This document shows, one piece after another, positions 41,036 to 51,831 of a DNA stretch of 64,000 nt. This DNA is from Burkholderiaceae bacterium. Its GTDB lineage: Bacteria; Pseudomonadota; Gammaproteobacteria; Burkholderiales; Burkholderiaceae_C. Under the pieces are notes generated by a model. That model saw only the letters and a program-made list of their open reading frames with translations, was not told the DNA's origin and did not search any database. Every line of letters starts with the position of its first letter. Position 1 is the first letter of the stretch. A program made the position numbers and the translations under genes. The stretch is from NCBI GenBank assembly GCA_026125795.1, contig JAHCKM010000002.1, forward strand, positions 1,674,001 to 1,738,000, in the 5' to 3' direction.

Positions 41036-42406
41036 ATGTCACGATCGATCCGCGACGCGAGCCGCTTGACCCTTTCCGTGATGACCGCAGTGGTTGCCGC
41101 AGCGTGCGGCGGAGGCGGCGGTGGGGGTGACTCCGGATTGCCGCCGTTGCCGGCGGCACCGCGTCCCGACGCGCTTGCGGGCAATCCGGACACCACGATG
41201 TCCTGCGTGACCGAGCCGGTGTTCCCTGCCGCGGCGCAGTGCAGCGGCGCGAGCGTGCTGCGCACCGACAACGGCGTGAGCATCATGCGCTCCGGCGTGC
41301 AGGCGTATGGCGTCTCCACCAGCGATCTGGCGGTGCCGAATGCCAATCCCGGCGGCGCAACCGGTATGAGGATCGTCGACAGCATTCCGAATGGCACCTC
41401 TCTTGCAGAAGTGCGACTGGGCAAGAGCGCTCCCAACGGACCGGTGACCCGGGCGTTCCTCCTGTTGGACAACCTCGGCGTGCGCTGGGACGGCACCAAC
41501 GAACGGCCGCGCATCGTCGAGGCCTTCGAACCGACACGCGGCATCACCAGATTGGAGGCCAACGGCTCGATCTCGATTGCAAACCCGCTGCCGGTGCCGC
41601 CGAATGCCTTCTACGACTACAACCCGGCCAATCTCACCGGTACGCAAGCGAATTACGCCAACAACCGCTACTTCCCGACCCCCGGGTGTACGGCCCCATG
41701 CGCCGTGGAAACCACCGGCGTCTCGTTCACGGCCGGGACCACCGGCGATCCGGACCGGTCGGCCGCCAGCCGGAATCACGGCGACGGCGACATTCGCGCG
41801 GGCAACGCCGGAGGCTTGCCAACGCCGGCGACCAAGGGCTTTCGCAACATCACCAACTTCAACTATCTCCACTCGAGCATCGCGGGTTGGGTGGCCCAGG
41901 AAACCAACCTCATTGACGAGTGGACGCCACCGGGGCAGCCCACCGAACACACGGTGAATCGGCGCGGCGTCGTGGCCTATGGTGCGACCACCGTCAACGG
42001 CGCGGTACCGGCGACCGGCACGGCGGTCTACCGTGGCGTGGCCTACGGCTACTACACGCCCAATGGCGAGGCCGCCGGGTCCGACCCGGTGACCTTCCGC
42101 GCCCCGGCCACGCTGGAGGCGAACTTCGCCACCGGTCAAGTGGAGATCCGCGTCAACAGCGCGGTGGAGGACGGAACCCAGGTCCAGGTGCCGATCGTCT
42201 TCCGGATCAACGTGGGCGCCGGGGCTGCCGGGTCCAATGTCGCCAACTACATGACCGGGCCGGTTGCCGATGGCGGCGCGGGCATGAGCGGCGGCGTCGG
42301 CGCGCGCTTCTTCGGCCCGGCGGCCGAGGAGATCGCGGGCACGTTCGTGCTGCAGAACGCCGGCACCAAAGCCGCCGCGCTGGGCGGATTCATCGCCAAG
42401 CGGTAG
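41036..42406 (+). CDS. TbpB-like (transferrin-binding beta-barrel domain) surface lipoprotein
   Basis: 456 residues; ATG 41036 follows GGAGA at about 6 bp. A signal peptide (LTLSVMTAVVAAACGGGG) ends in a probable lipidated Cys followed by a Gly-rich tether, a common design for surface lipoproteins. The C-terminal part shows repeated antiparallel strands and closes with the signature FFGPAAEEIAGTFVL and a final AALGGFIAKR strand, which is the TbpB beta-barrel family ending. The middle has Asn/Thr-rich segments and two Cys (PGCTAPC) that could pair. In this family the role ranges from transferrin/haemoglobin binding to unknown ligands. No TonB receptor or Slam translocator is adjacent. It is divergent from the hybrid kinase, which may regulate it (inference). 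Confidence 0.75.
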   Translation: MSRSIRDASRLTLSVMTAVVAAACGGGGGGGDSGLPPLPAAPRPDALAGNPDTTMSCVTEPVFPAAAQCSGASVLRTDNGVSIMRSGVQAYGVSTSDLAVPNANPGGATGMRIVDSIPNGTSLAEVRLGKSAPNGPVTRAFLLLDNLGVRWDGTNERPRIVEAFEPTRGITRLEANGSISIANPLPVPPNAFYDYNPANLTGTQANYANNRYFPTPGCTAPCAVETTGVSFTAGTTGDPDRSAASRNHGDGDIRAGNAGGLPTPATKGFRNITNFNYLHSSIAGWVAQETNLIDEWTPPGQPTEHTVNRRGVVAYGATTVNGAVPATGTAVYRGVAYGYYTPNGEAAGSDPVTFRAPATLEANFATGQVEIRVNSAVEDGTQVQVPIVFRINVGAGAAGSNVANYMTGPVADGGAGMSGGVGARFFGPAAEEIAGTFVLQNAGTKAAALGGFIAKR

Positions 42407-42428
42407 GCGCCAGGTCCCGTGCGCGCCG

Positions 42429-43907
42429 CTACTTGTTGAGGTCCCCCAGACACAGGTACTTGATCTCGACGTAGTCGTCGATGCCGTGGTGCGAGCCCTC
42501 GCGACCGAGGCCTGACTGCTTGACGCCGCCAAACGGGACCTCGGCCACGGAGATCAGGCCGGTGTTGATGCCGACCATGCCGTACTCCAGCGCCTCGGCC
42601 ACACGGAAGATGCGGCCGACATCGCGGCTGTAGAAGTAGCTGGCGAGGCCGAACTCGGTGGCGTTGGCCAGCGCGATCGCCTCGTCTTCGGTCCTGAAGC
42701 GGAACACCGGCGCCACCGGGCCAAAAGTCTCCTCGCGCGCGCACAACATCTCCGACGTGGCGTCGGCCAGCACGGTGGGCGTGTAGAAGCGCTCGCCGAT
42801 GCGTTTGCCGCCGGCCAGCACCTTGGCACCCTTGGCCAGCGCGTCGGCCACGTGCGCCTCGACCTTGGTCATGGCCTGCTGGTCGATCAGCGGACCCTGG
42901 TTGACGCCCGGCTCGAAGCCGTTGCCGACCTTGATGCTCTTGGACTTCTCAGCCAGCTTGGCGATGAAGCGCTCGTAGACGCCGTCCTGCACGTAGAGCC
43001 GGTTTGCGCACACGCAGGTCTGGCCGGCGTTGCGGTATTTGCTGACCATCGCGCCGTCGACCGCGGAGTCGATGTCGGCATCGTCAAAGACGATGAACGG
43101 CGCGTTGCCGCCCAGCTCGAGAGAGAGTTTCTTGATGGTCGGCGCGCATTGCTGCATCAGAATTCGGCCGACCTCGGTGGAGCCGGTGAACGACAGGTGG
43201 CGCACGGTGTCCGACGCGCACAGCACCTTGCCGACTTCGATCGACTGCTTCGAATCGGCCGTCACCACGTTGAGCACGCCGGCCGGCATGCCGGCGCGCT
43301 GTGCCAGCTCGGCGCAGGCCAGCGCCGACAGCGGTGTGGCCTCGGCCGGCTTGATGATGACCGGGCAGCCGGCCGCCAATGCCGGCGCGACCTTGCGCGT
43401 GATCATCGCGATCGGAAAGTTCCACGGCGTAATCGCCGCGCACACACCGATCGGCTGCTTGATGACCAGCGTGCGCTTGCTGGAGTCGGTGGTGGGAATG
43501 GTCTCGCCGTAGACGCGGCGGCCTTCTTCGGCGAACCACTCGATGAAGCTGGCGCCGTAGATCACCTCGCCGCGGGCCTCGGCGAGCGGCTTGCCTTGCT
43601 CGGCGGTCATGATGCGGGCGAGGTCGTCGGCATGCTGGTTCAGCAGCGCGAACCACTTCATCAGGATGCCGTGGCGCTGCTTGGCGGTCATCGTGCGCCA
43701 AGCCGGCCATGCGGCGTTGGCGGCGGCGATCGCGGATTCGGTTTCTTTCGCGCCGAGGTTGGGCACATCGGCCAGCTTCAGGCCGGTGGCCGGATCGTTG
43801 ACCGCGAAGCGGCTGCTGCCGCCGACCCAATGGCCGTTGATCAAGGCGCTGGTGCGCAGCAGCGCCGGCTCCTGCAGTTGTGCAAGCGGAGAAGTCTTGG
43901 TGTCCAT
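42429..43907 (-). CDS. gabD: NAD(P)-dependent succinate/glutarate-semialdehyde dehydrogenase
   Basis: 492 residues. Aldehyde dehydrogenase fold with PWNFPIAMITRKVAPALAAG, the general base E264 (LSLELGGNAPF) and catalytic C298 (NAGQTCVCANR); the adjacent second Cys (C300) is the redox-switch feature of the GabD type. It oxidises a C4 or C5 semialdehyde to the dicarboxylate. Given the neighbouring CoA-transferase and glutaryl-CoA dehydrogenase, glutarate semialdehyde (DavD activity, lysine/5-aminovalerate route) is at least as likely as succinate semialdehyde. It lies 147 bp downstream of the CoA-transferase on the same strand, and its upstream region has a 14-bp palindrome. It converges with the TbpB-like gene. 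Confidence 0.92.
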   Translation of the reverse strand: MDTKTSPLAQLQEPALLRTSALINGHWVGGSSRFAVNDPATGLKLADVPNLGAKETESAIAAANAAWPAWRTMTAKQRHGILMKWFALLNQHADDLARIMTAEQGKPLAEARGEVIYGASFIEWFAEEGRRVYGETIPTTDSSKRTLVIKQPIGVCAAITPWNFPIAMITRKVAPALAAGCPVIIKPAEATPLSALACAELAQRAGMPAGVLNVVTADSKQSIEVGKVLCASDTVRHLSFTGSTEVGRILMQQCAPTIKKLSLELGGNAPFIVFDDADIDSAVDGAMVSKYRNAGQTCVCANRLYVQDGVYERFIAKLAEKSKSIKVGNGFEPGVNQGPLIDQQAMTKVEAHVADALAKGAKVLAGGKRIGERFYTPTVLADATSEMLCAREETFGPVAPVFRFRTEDEAIALANATEFGLASYFYSRDVGRIFRVAEALEYGMVGINTGLISVAEVPFGGVKQSGLGREGSHHGIDDYVEIKYLCLGDLNK

Positions 43908-43979
43908 GGTGAGTTCCTGTGACGCGGGCTACCGGCGTCGCACGCCGGGCAGCACGCACAGCATCGCACAAAGAAGATT

Positions 43980-43993
43980 CGCTCCCGGGAGCG
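43980..43993. promoter_or_regulatory. 14-bp perfect palindrome upstream of the semialdehyde dehydrogenase
   Basis: CGCTCCCGGGAGCG is self-complementary and lies 73 bp before the dehydrogenase start, in the 147-bp gap after the CoA-transferase. It could be an operator or a transcribed hairpin. No regulator gene is adjacent to this block. Confidence 0.4.
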
Positions 43994-44054
43994 CGGTATT
44001 GCCCGACGGGTCGTACGGCAGCGCCACCTCCGCCAGGTCGCCCGTGAGCCGCGT

Positions 44055-45242
44055 TCAGGTGGCGCCCGGCCACTGGCCGTCACGCGCCAGCGCCGCGCGG
44101 ATCGCCGCGCCGTGCTCGTCGAGCCGCGGCGCCGGTGATGTTGATACCGCACGCTCTCCGTCGAGCCGCATCGGTGCCGCCACCATCGGCATGCCGGCGT
44201 TGTGGATCTTCATGCCGCGCGCCACCACCTGCGGATGCTCGAACACTTGAGGCACCTCGAGGATCGGTGCGCACGGCACGGCGTTGGGCTCGAGCAGCGC
44301 GGTCCATTCGCCGGTGGTGCGCTCGAGCATCCACACCGCGATCAGCGCGGCCAGTTCGTCGCGGTGCTCGATGCGCAGCGCGTTGGTGGCGTACTTCGGC
44401 TCGGTGCCCACTGCGGCGCGGCCGGCGAGCTTGCAGAAGCGCTGGAACTGGCCGTCGTTGCCAACCGCCAGCACGATATAGCCGTCCTTCGTCTTGAACA
44501 CCTGGTACGGCACGACGTTGACGTGCGCGTTGCCCATGCGCCTGGGGACATTGCCGCCGACGAGGTAGTTGCTGGCCTGGTTGGCCAGTACCGCCACCTG
44601 GGTGTCGAGCAGCGCCGCGTCGATCCAGCGTCCGACGCCCGAGCGGTGGCGCTCGTGCAGCGCAGCCAGGATCGCGGTGGTGGCATACATGCCGGTGAAC
44701 AGATCGGCCACCGCGACGCCGACCTTCTGCGGCCCGGCACCGGGCGCGCCGTCTTTCTCGCCGGTCACGCTCATCAGACCACCGGTGGCCTGGATGGCGA
44801 AGTCGTAGCCGGCCGCCGGCGCGTACGGCCCATCCTGACCGTAGCCGGTGATCGAGCAGTAGATCAGGCGCGGATTCAGCTCGCGCAGCGCGACGTGATC
44901 GAGGCCGTACTTCGCGAGCTGGCCCACCTTGTAGTTCTCGATCAGCACGTCGGCGTGCTGCGCGATCTGCCGCACCAGCGCCGCGCCTTCGGCGCTCGCG
45001 ATGTCGATGGCGATCGATCGTTTGCCGCGGTTGGCGCTCAGGTAGTAGGCCGACATGCGGTCCGCCGGCTCGCCCCACCACGGCGGGCCCCACTCGCGCG
45101 TGTCGTCGCCCGCGCCGGGACGCTCCACCTTGATGACGTCGGCACCGTAGTCGGCGAGCAATTGCCCCGACCATGGCCCCGCGAGCACGCGGCTCAGGTC
45201 GAGCACGCGAACGCCCTGCAAAGGCTTGGGTGTCTCGCTCAT
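44055..45242 (-). CDS. CaiB/BaiF family CoA-transferase (probable succinyl-CoA:glutarate CoA-transferase)
   Basis: 395 residues, family III CoA-transferase. LQGVRVLDLSRVLAGPWSGQ, ADVIKVERPGAGDDTR, SANRGKRSIAIDI, ADVLIENYKVG and YCSITGYGQDGPYA are the standard blocks. The probable nucleophilic Asp is D147 in GYDFAIQATGG. Direct adjacency to a glutaryl-CoA dehydrogenase, which needs glutaryl-CoA, makes succinyl-CoA:glutarate CoA-transferase the best guess; other dicarboxylates are possible. It is 86 bp downstream of the dehydrogenase on the same strand. The intergenic stretch includes a short match to the dispersed CTTGGGAGC repeat (45261-45274). Confidence 0.88.
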   Translation of the reverse strand: MSETPKPLQGVRVLDLSRVLAGPWSGQLLADYGADVIKVERPGAGDDTREWGPPWWGEPADRMSAYYLSANRGKRSIAIDIASAEGAALVRQIAQHADVLIENYKVGQLAKYGLDHVALRELNPRLIYCSITGYGQDGPYAPAAGYDFAIQATGGLMSVTGEKDGAPGAGPQKVGVAVADLFTGMYATTAILAALHERHRSGVGRWIDAALLDTQVAVLANQASNYLVGGNVPRRMGNAHVNVVPYQVFKTKDGYIVLAVGNDGQFQRFCKLAGRAAVGTEPKYATNALRIEHRDELAALIAVWMLERTTGEWTALLEPNAVPCAPILEVPQVFEHPQVVARGMKIHNAGMPMVAAPMRLDGERAVSTSPAPRLDEHGAAIRAALARDGQWPGAT

Positions 45243-45328
45243 CCGGCGTCAGTCTGCACAGGGCTGCTCCCAAGCCGACCGAGCGCCCTTTCGGTGGACA
45301 GTGAGCAACGCGAGCGTGCAGCTGCCAT

Positions 45329-46510
<1,182 letters not shown>

Positions 46511-46537
46511 GGGGATGTGTTCCTGCTGTAAGGCTCT

Positions 46538-46557
46538 CCGGCGCCCGTTTGCGCCGG
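46538..46557. other. Hairpin between Bug receptor gene and gcdH
   Basis: CCGGCGC and GCGCCGG form a 7-bp stem around a 6-nt loop in the 103-bp gap. There is no T-tract on the minus strand, so it is not a classical terminator for the Bug gene. It may act as an attenuator or RNA-stability element ahead of gcdH. Confidence 0.35.
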
Positions 46558-46613
46558 AAGAAGCGGAATCATCCTATATCCCGGCGCGCCGGCCGGTGAA
46601 CGCTGCCTATTGG

Positions 46614-47702
46614 CTACTTCTTGAGTGAAGGCGAGGGCGCCGTGGTGACCAGCGTGTTGGCCGACGGCGCCATCAGTTTTGCCTCGCGCATCAGCACGCG
46701 ATGGAAGCTCTCGGCGCGGTCGAGCCAGTTGACGAATGGCTCGCCCTGCAGGGTGTTGATCTTGAACGCGCCCTGGGCCATGAAGCTCTTCCACTCCGGC
46801 AGGTTGCGCACCTTGCCGAGCAGCTGCACGTAGTAGGCCACTTGCTCGGGCGACGCACCGGGGCTGGTGAAGATGCCGCGCATCATCACGTATTGCACCG
46901 GGATGCCGAACGACATGCAGGTGGGAATGTCGTTCCAGCTCTGCGATCCGGCGATCTTCTCGTAATACTCGAGCTTGGCGCCGTCGAACACGCACAGCGG
47001 GCGCACCGCACCCTCGCGCCAGAGCTTGGCGCCTTCGATCGGATTGTTCACCGTGAGATCCACGTCGCCGGCCGCCAGCGCCTTGGCCACGTCGCCGCCG
47101 CCCTTCAGCGGCACGTACGTCAGTCGCGTGGCTCCGGCGGTTTCCAGCAGCACGCTGATCAACTGGTCTTCCTGCTTGCTGCCGGTGCCGCCGAGCTTGA
47201 TGGCGCCGGGCGGGTTGGCGCGCATCGCATCGAGCACGTCCTTCGGCGAGTGGTAGGGCGACTTGGAATTGACCCACAGGATGAACTGGTCCAGCGCCAG
47301 CATCTGCACCGGCGTGATGTCCTGCCAGGTGAACTTGGTCCCGGTGGCCAGCGGCGTGGTGAACAGGTTGGACAGCGTGATGATCAGCTTGTGCGGGTTG
47401 CCTTGGGCCGCCTTCACATCGAGCAGACCCTCGGCGCCGGAGTTGCCCGACTTGTTCACCACGTTCAGCGGCTGCGCCATCAGGTTGTGCTTCTTGACCA
47501 TCTCCTGGATGAAGCGCGCCATCTGATCGGCGCCACCGCCGGTGCCGGCAGGCACCACGATCTCCACCGGCGCGGTGGGTTCCCAGGCGGCCAGGGCCGG
47601 CGCTGCGGCACCCGCCAGCACCAACGCTGCACCCCAACGGCGGCAACCAAAACGCCCGAACGGTCGCGTAACTCGATGCATCAGCTTGTTCATTGCGGTC
47701 AT
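46614..47702 (-). CDS. Bug-family tripartite tricarboxylate transporter substrate-binding protein
   Basis: 362 residues from ATG 47702; ATG 47693 and a GTG at 47732 are alternatives. A signal peptide (AALVLAGAAAPALAAW) is followed by the Bug fold: PVEIVVPAGTGGGADQMARF is the phosphate-like/carboxylate loop, and ADVDLTVNNPIEG-like and GGTGSKQEDQL segments line the pocket. Bug proteins capture carboxylates or amides in the periplasm for TctAB-type transporters or signalling. No TctA/TctB genes are adjacent, which is common for this expanded family. Its position upstream of glutaryl-CoA dehydrogenase suggests glutarate or a related dicarboxylate as ligand; this is inference. Confidence 0.9.
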   Translation of the reverse strand: MTAMNKLMHRVTRPFGRFGCRRWGAALVLAGAAAPALAAWEPTAPVEIVVPAGTGGGADQMARFIQEMVKKHNLMAQPLNVVNKSGNSGAEGLLDVKAAQGNPHKLIITLSNLFTTPLATGTKFTWQDITPVQMLALDQFILWVNSKSPYHSPKDVLDAMRANPPGAIKLGGTGSKQEDQLISVLLETAGATRLTYVPLKGGGDVAKALAAGDVDLTVNNPIEGAKLWREGAVRPLCVFDGAKLEYYEKIAGSQSWNDIPTCMSFGIPVQYVMMRGIFTSPGASPEQVAYYVQLLGKVRNLPEWKSFMAQGAFKINTLQGEPFVNWLDRAESFHRVLMREAKLMAPSANTLVTTAPSPSLKK

Positions 47703-47806
47703 CGGCGGCAGAGGCGCCGGCTCAAAGGCCACGATGGGCGGATGCTAAGTCGCGTGCGGTGAGGTGGCGTCATCCCGGCCGGCGCATTTGCAACAACTGG
47801 CGACGA

Positions 47807-47812
47807 TAAAAT
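47807..47812 (+). promoter_or_regulatory. Candidate -10 element for alaS
   Basis: TAAAAT in the most AT-rich spot of the 222-bp divergent gap 47703-47924. TTGCAA at 47788-47793 would be the -35, but the 13-bp spacer is short, so the pairing is doubtful. The leader of more than 100 nt to the alaS start contains a G+C-rich stretch (GCCGCAGCGCCGCTGCAGC) able to fold. Confidence 0.3.
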
Positions 47813-47924
47813 CACATCCTTTGTCGCCGCAGCGCCGCTGCAGCTCCTTCCAAGACACGTCCACGTCTCGCCGCTGCGGCGGGCGCGAAGGACCCACGGC
47901 GGGCCGATGCGGCCCGAACAGCCG

Positions 47925-50597
47925 ATGAAAGCCGCCGAGATCCGTTCCACGTTCCTGAAGTTCTTCGAGTCCAAGGGCCACCAGATCGTGGCCAGCTCGC
48001 CCGTGGTGCCCGGCGATGATCCGACGCTGTTGTTCACCAACGCCGGGATGAACCAGTTCAAGGACGTATTCCTGGGCTTCGACAAGCGGCCGTACACGCG
48101 CGCGGCCACCGCGCAGAAGTGCATCCGCGCCGGCGGCAAGCACAACGACCTGGAAAACGTGGGCTACACGGCGCGGCATCACACGTTCTTTGAGATGCTG
48201 GGTAACTTCAGCTTCGGCGACTACTTCAAGCGCGACGCGCTCAAGTACGCGTGGGAGCTGCTCACAGTCCATTTCAAGCTGCCGGCCGAGAAGTTGTGGG
48301 CCACCGTTTACGCCGAAGACGACGAGGCCTACGGCATCTGGGTCAAGGACATCGGCCTGCCGCCCGAGCGGGTGGTTCGCATCGGCGACAACAAGGGCGC
48401 ACGCTACGCATCCGACAACTTCTGGATGATGGGCGACACCGGCCCATGCGGCCCGTGCTCGGAGATCTTCTACGACCACGGCCCTTCGGTCGCGGGCGGC
48501 CCGCCCGGCAGTGCCGAGCAGGACGGCGACCGCTACATCGAGATCTGGAACAACGTCTTCATGCAGTTCAACCGCACCGAAGACGGCGTGATGCACAAGC
48601 TGCCCAAGCCGAGCGTCGACACCGGCATGGGGCTGGAGCGATTGACTGCGGTGCTGCAGCACGTGCACTCGAACTACGAGATCGATCTGTTCGCCACGCT
48701 GCTCGCCGCCACGCGCGATGCGGTGCTGGCGGCCGGCGGCCAGTCCCATGCGGGCTGGGCCACCGACCTGCAGACGCCGTCGCTGCGCGTGATCGCCGAC
48801 CACATCCGCGCCTGCGCGTTCACCGTGGTCGACGGCGTGATCCCCGGTAACGAAGGCCGCGGCTACGTGCTGCGCCGCATCGCGCGGCGCGCGATCCGGC
48901 ACGGCTACAAGCTGGGCGCGCGCAAGCCGTTTTTCCATCAGCTCGTTGCGCCGCTGGCCGCCGCGATGGGTGATGCCTACCCTGAGCTGCGGCGCGATGC
49001 TCCCCGCGTGACCGAAGTGCTCAAAGTTGAGGAGGAGCGCTTCTTCCAGACCATCGCCAACGGGATGGAGATTCTCGAGGCGGCGCTGGCCGGCCAGCCG
49101 GTCAAGCCCGGCGAGGGCCGTGCGGCTGCGCCGCTCGACGGCGAACTGGCATTCAAGTTGCACGACACCTACGGTTTTCCGCTCGACCTCACGGCCGACG
49201 TCTGCCGCGAGCGCGGCTTCGCGGTCGACGAGGCGGGATTCAACGCCGCCATGAACCGTCAGCGCGAGCAGGCGAGGGCGGCGGCCAAGTTCAAGATGGC
49301 CGCCGGCCTCGCGTACAGCGGCGCGCCGACCCTGTTTCATGGCTACGACGGCTTGACGCACGAGAGCGCCAAGGTCACCGCGCTGTACGTCGATGGCGCA
49401 CCGGTGCAAGCGGTCAAGGCCGGCGACGATGCGGTGATCGTGCTCGACCACACGCCGTTCTATGCCGAGAGCGGCGGCCAGGTGGGCGACACCGGCGAGC
49501 TGCGCAACGCGACGGCACGCGCGGTGGTCGAGGACACCACCAAGATCCAGGCCGACGTGTTCGGCCACCAGGTGCGGGTGGTCGAGGGCGCGATCGCGCT
49601 CGGTGACACGTTGAACGCACGCGTCGATGCCGACAAACGCGCCAAGACGATGCGCAACCACAGCGTCACGCACCTGATGCACAAGGCGCTGCGCGAGGTG
49701 CTCGGTGCCCATGTGCAGCAAAAAGGCTCGCTGGTGGATGCCGAGCGCACGCGCTTCGACTTTGCGCACAACGCACCGCTCACCGACGAGCAGATCCGCC
49801 GGGTCGAGGCCGCCGTCAACGCCGAGATCCTCGCCAACGCGCCGACGCAGGCGCGTGTCATGAGCATGGACGATGCGCAGAAGCTCGGCGCGGTGATGCT
49901 GTTCGGCGAGAAGTACGGCGCCGACGTGCGCGTGCTCGACATCGGCTCCAGCCGCGAGCTGTGCGGCGGCACGCACGTGCAGCGCACCGGCGACATCGGC
50001 TTGTTCAAGATCGTGTCCGAAGGCGGCGTGGCCGCCGGCGTGCGGCGCGTCGAGGCAGTGACCGGGGACAACGCGCTGGCCTACCTGCAGCAGTTGGAGT
50101 CCGCCGTGCTGCAGCTCGCCGGCACGCTGAAGGTCACGCCGGCCGAGGTGCAGGGACGTGTCGGTGCCGTGATGGAGCAGGTGCGCAGCCTGGAGAAGGA
50201 ACTCGCGGCGCTCAAGGGCAAGCTCGCATCGGCACAAGGCGACGAGCTGCTGGCCCGGGCGGTCGACGTCAAGGGCATCAAGGTGCTCGCGGCCACGCTC
50301 GACGGCGCCGACGCCAAGTCGCTGCGCGACACGATGGACAAACTCAAGGACAAGCTCAAGAGCGCGGCCATCGTGCTCGCCGCCGTCGACGGCGCCAAGG
50401 TGCAACTCGCGGCCGGCGTCACCCACGACAGCGTCTCGCGGGTGAAAGCCGGCGAGCTGGTCAACTTCGTCGCACAGCAGGTGGGCGGCAAGGGCGGCGG
50501 CAAGGCCGACCTCGCGATGGCCGGCGGCACCGACGCGGCCAAGCTGCCGCAGGCGCTCGCTTCGGTGCAAGGCTGGGTGGCCGAGCGCTTGTCGTGA
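47925..50597 (+). CDS. alaS: Alanine--tRNA ligase
   Basis: 890 residues from ATG 47925 ([19 protein letters not shown], the usual start; an ATG 18 bp earlier adds six residues). Class II core: [18 protein letters not shown] (motif 1 region), [18 protein letters not shown], and [19 protein letters not shown]. The tRNA-recognition and editing domains follow, with the editing zinc site [11 protein letters not shown] and [13 protein letters not shown]. The C-terminal C-Ala domain has [17 protein letters not shown] (coiled coil) and [12 protein letters not shown]. Length agrees with the family. It is followed 16 bp later by a GNAT gene, probably in the same transcript. Confidence 0.97.
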   Translation: MKAAEIRSTFLKFFESKGHQIVASSPVVPGDDPTLLFTNAGMNQFKDVFLGFDKRPYTRAATAQKCIRAGGKHNDLENVGYTARHHTFFEMLGNFSFGDYFKRDALKYAWELLTVHFKLPAEKLWATVYAEDDEAYGIWVKDIGLPPERVVRIGDNKGARYASDNFWMMGDTGPCGPCSEIFYDHGPSVAGGPPGSAEQDGDRYIEIWNNVFMQFNRTEDGVMHKLPKPSVDTGMGLERLTAVLQHVHSNYEIDLFATLLAATRDAVLAAGGQSHAGWATDLQTPSLRVIADHIRACAFTVVDGVIPGNEGRGYVLRRIARRAIRHGYKLGARKPFFHQLVAPLAAAMGDAYPELRRDAPRVTEVLKVEEERFFQTIANGMEILEAALAGQPVKPGEGRAAAPLDGELAFKLHDTYGFPLDLTADVCRERGFAVDEAGFNAAMNRQREQARAAAKFKMAAGLAYSGAPTLFHGYDGLTHESAKVTALYVDGAPVQAVKAGDDAVIVLDHTPFYAESGGQVGDTGELRNATARAVVEDTTKIQADVFGHQVRVVEGAIALGDTLNARVDADKRAKTMRNHSVTHLMHKALREVLGAHVQQKGSLVDAERTRFDFAHNAPLTDEQIRRVEAAVNAEILANAPTQARVMSMDDAQKLGAVMLFGEKYGADVRVLDIGSSRELCGGTHVQRTGDIGLFKIVSEGGVAAGVRRVEAVTGDNALAYLQQLESAVLQLAGTLKVTPAEVQGRVGAVMEQVRSLEKELAALKGKLASAQGDELLARAVDVKGIKVLAATLDGADAKSLRDTMDKLKDKLKSAAIVLAAVDGAKVQLAAGVTHDSVSRVKAGELVNFVAQQVGGKGGGKADLAMAGGTDAAKLPQALASVQGWVAERLS

Positions 50598-50612
50598 GGC
50601 CCAGGAGGTCGT

Positions 50613-51140
50613 GTGGCCGACGTGCTGATCCGCCGGGTTCGCGCCAACGATGCCGAAGGCATGGCCCGTCTGATGGGCGACCCCGACACGCTGGGCCACC
50701 TGCTGCAGCTGCCTTATCCGAGCGTCGAGGCGTGGCGCACGCGTCTGGCCGAGTGGGACCAGCCGGGACGCTCTGACCTGCTGCTCGTGGCCGAGGCCGA
50801 CGGTGCGCTGGTGGGCAACGCGGGACTCAACCCGGTGGGCCAGGCCCTGCGGCGTCGCCACGCGATGGGGCTGGGCATCGCGGTGGCCAGCGATTGGCGG
50901 CGCCGCGGCGTGGGCAGCCAGCTGCTGGCGGCACTGCTCGACACCGCCGATCGATGGCTCGGCTGCCTGCGCATCGAGCTCACGGTCTACACCGACAACG
51001 CCGCGGCGATCGCGCTGTACCGCAAGTTCGGCTTTGAGGTCGAAGGCACGCATCGTGCGTTTGCACTGCGCGACGGCCGCTACGTCGACGCGCTGGCGAT
51101 GGCGCGCCTGCATCCCAACCCGCCGCGCATCGGCGCCTGA
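50613..51140 (+). CDS. GNAT-family N-acetyltransferase
   Basis: 175 residues with a GTG start at 50613 and a very good ribosome binding site (CAGGAGG) ahead of it. The GNAT fold shows IRRVRANDAEGMARLM (beta1-alpha1), LLVAEADGALVGNAGL (beta2-beta3), MGLGIAVASDWRRRGVGSQL (motif A with the Q/RxxGxG/A acetyl-CoA loop RRRGVGSQ), and LTVYTDNAAAIALYRKFGFE (motif B). The style resembles YhhY/AaaT-type amino-acid acetyltransferases, but the substrate cannot be assigned. It is 16 bp after alaS, so it may detoxify an amino acid or analogue, or simply share the promoter. Confidence 0.9.
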   Translation: MADVLIRRVRANDAEGMARLMGDPDTLGHLLQLPYPSVEAWRTRLAEWDQPGRSDLLLVAEADGALVGNAGLNPVGQALRRRHAMGLGIAVASDWRRRGVGSQLLAALLDTADRWLGCLRIELTVYTDNAAAIALYRKFGFEVEGTHRAFALRDGRYVDALAMARLHPNPPRIGA

Positions 51141-51248
51141 CGCTGCCGCAAAGCCCGTTGACCCTGTGCCCATCGGCGCAGTGACCCGGCGCGCCGCAGG
51201 CGCACTGACCTTCGCGTACAGTGCGTCGGTTCGTTGTCTCTTGTGCGC

Positions 51249-51776
51249 ATGCCGGGTCTGCCGTCGATCGATCGTCGTTGTGTCTTGTTTGCGGCGCTGA
51301 CCGTTGCCGCCGCGGCGCGCGCCCACCAGGTGCGCCCATGGACCAGCGCCGTGCCGCCGTTGGCGCTGAACGATCTGCACGGCAAGCCGTGGGAGCTTTC
51401 GGCGCTGCAGGGCCGCCCGGTGTTGCTCAACTTCTGGGCCACCTGGTGCGAGCCCTGCCGCGAGGAGATGCCGTCGCTGCAGGCTCTGGCCCGGCGCCAC
51501 GAGGCCGACTCGTTGCTCGTGCTGATGGTCAACTACCGCGAAGGCGCCAGCAGCATCCGCCGCTTCCTCGAGCGCACGCCGTTGGCGCTGCCGGTGCTGC
51601 TCGACAGCGACGGCAGCGTCACGCGGGCCTGGACCTCACGCGTGTTTCCCACCACGGTGCTGATCGATCGCAGCGGCCGGCCGCGCCAGCAGGTGGTGGG
51701 CGCGGTCGACTGGGACGGCGACGAGGCACGCCGCTGGCTGCGCGAGCTGCTGGGGCCGACTGCGATGCGAAGCTGA
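51249..51776 (+). CDS. TlpA/ResA-like periplasmic thioredoxin-fold protein
   Basis: 175 residues from ATG 51249 (a TTG at 51234 would add five). A hydrophobic segment (CVLFAALTVAAAARA) serves as signal peptide or anchor. The redoxin domain has VLLNFWATWCEPCREEMPSL with active-site cysteines C67 and C70 and the cis-Pro loop VFPTTVLIDRSGRP. It would reduce or isomerise disulfides in the periplasm, for example in cytochrome c maturation or metal-centre assembly. No cytochrome genes are adjacent. The gene lies 108 bp after the acetyltransferase and 55 bp before the YecA-like gene. Confidence 0.88.
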   Translation: MPGLPSIDRRCVLFAALTVAAAARAHQVRPWTSAVPPLALNDLHGKPWELSALQGRPVLLNFWATWCEPCREEMPSLQALARRHEADSLLVLMVNYREGASSIRRFLERTPLALPVLLDSDGSVTRAWTSRVFPTTVLIDRSGRPRQQVVGAVDWDGDEARRWLRELLGPTAMRS

Positions 51777-51831
51777 TCGGCGCGTTCGCCGGATAATCGC
51801 GCCTTCGCACACAGGGAAAGAACAAGTCTTG

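Noticed and set aside
47745-51500. A 1251-codon open frame on the minus strand opposite alaS and the GNAT gene
   Set aside because: Arg/His/Gln-rich translation with no family features; it mirrors the codon bias of alaS, whose protein is unmistakable.
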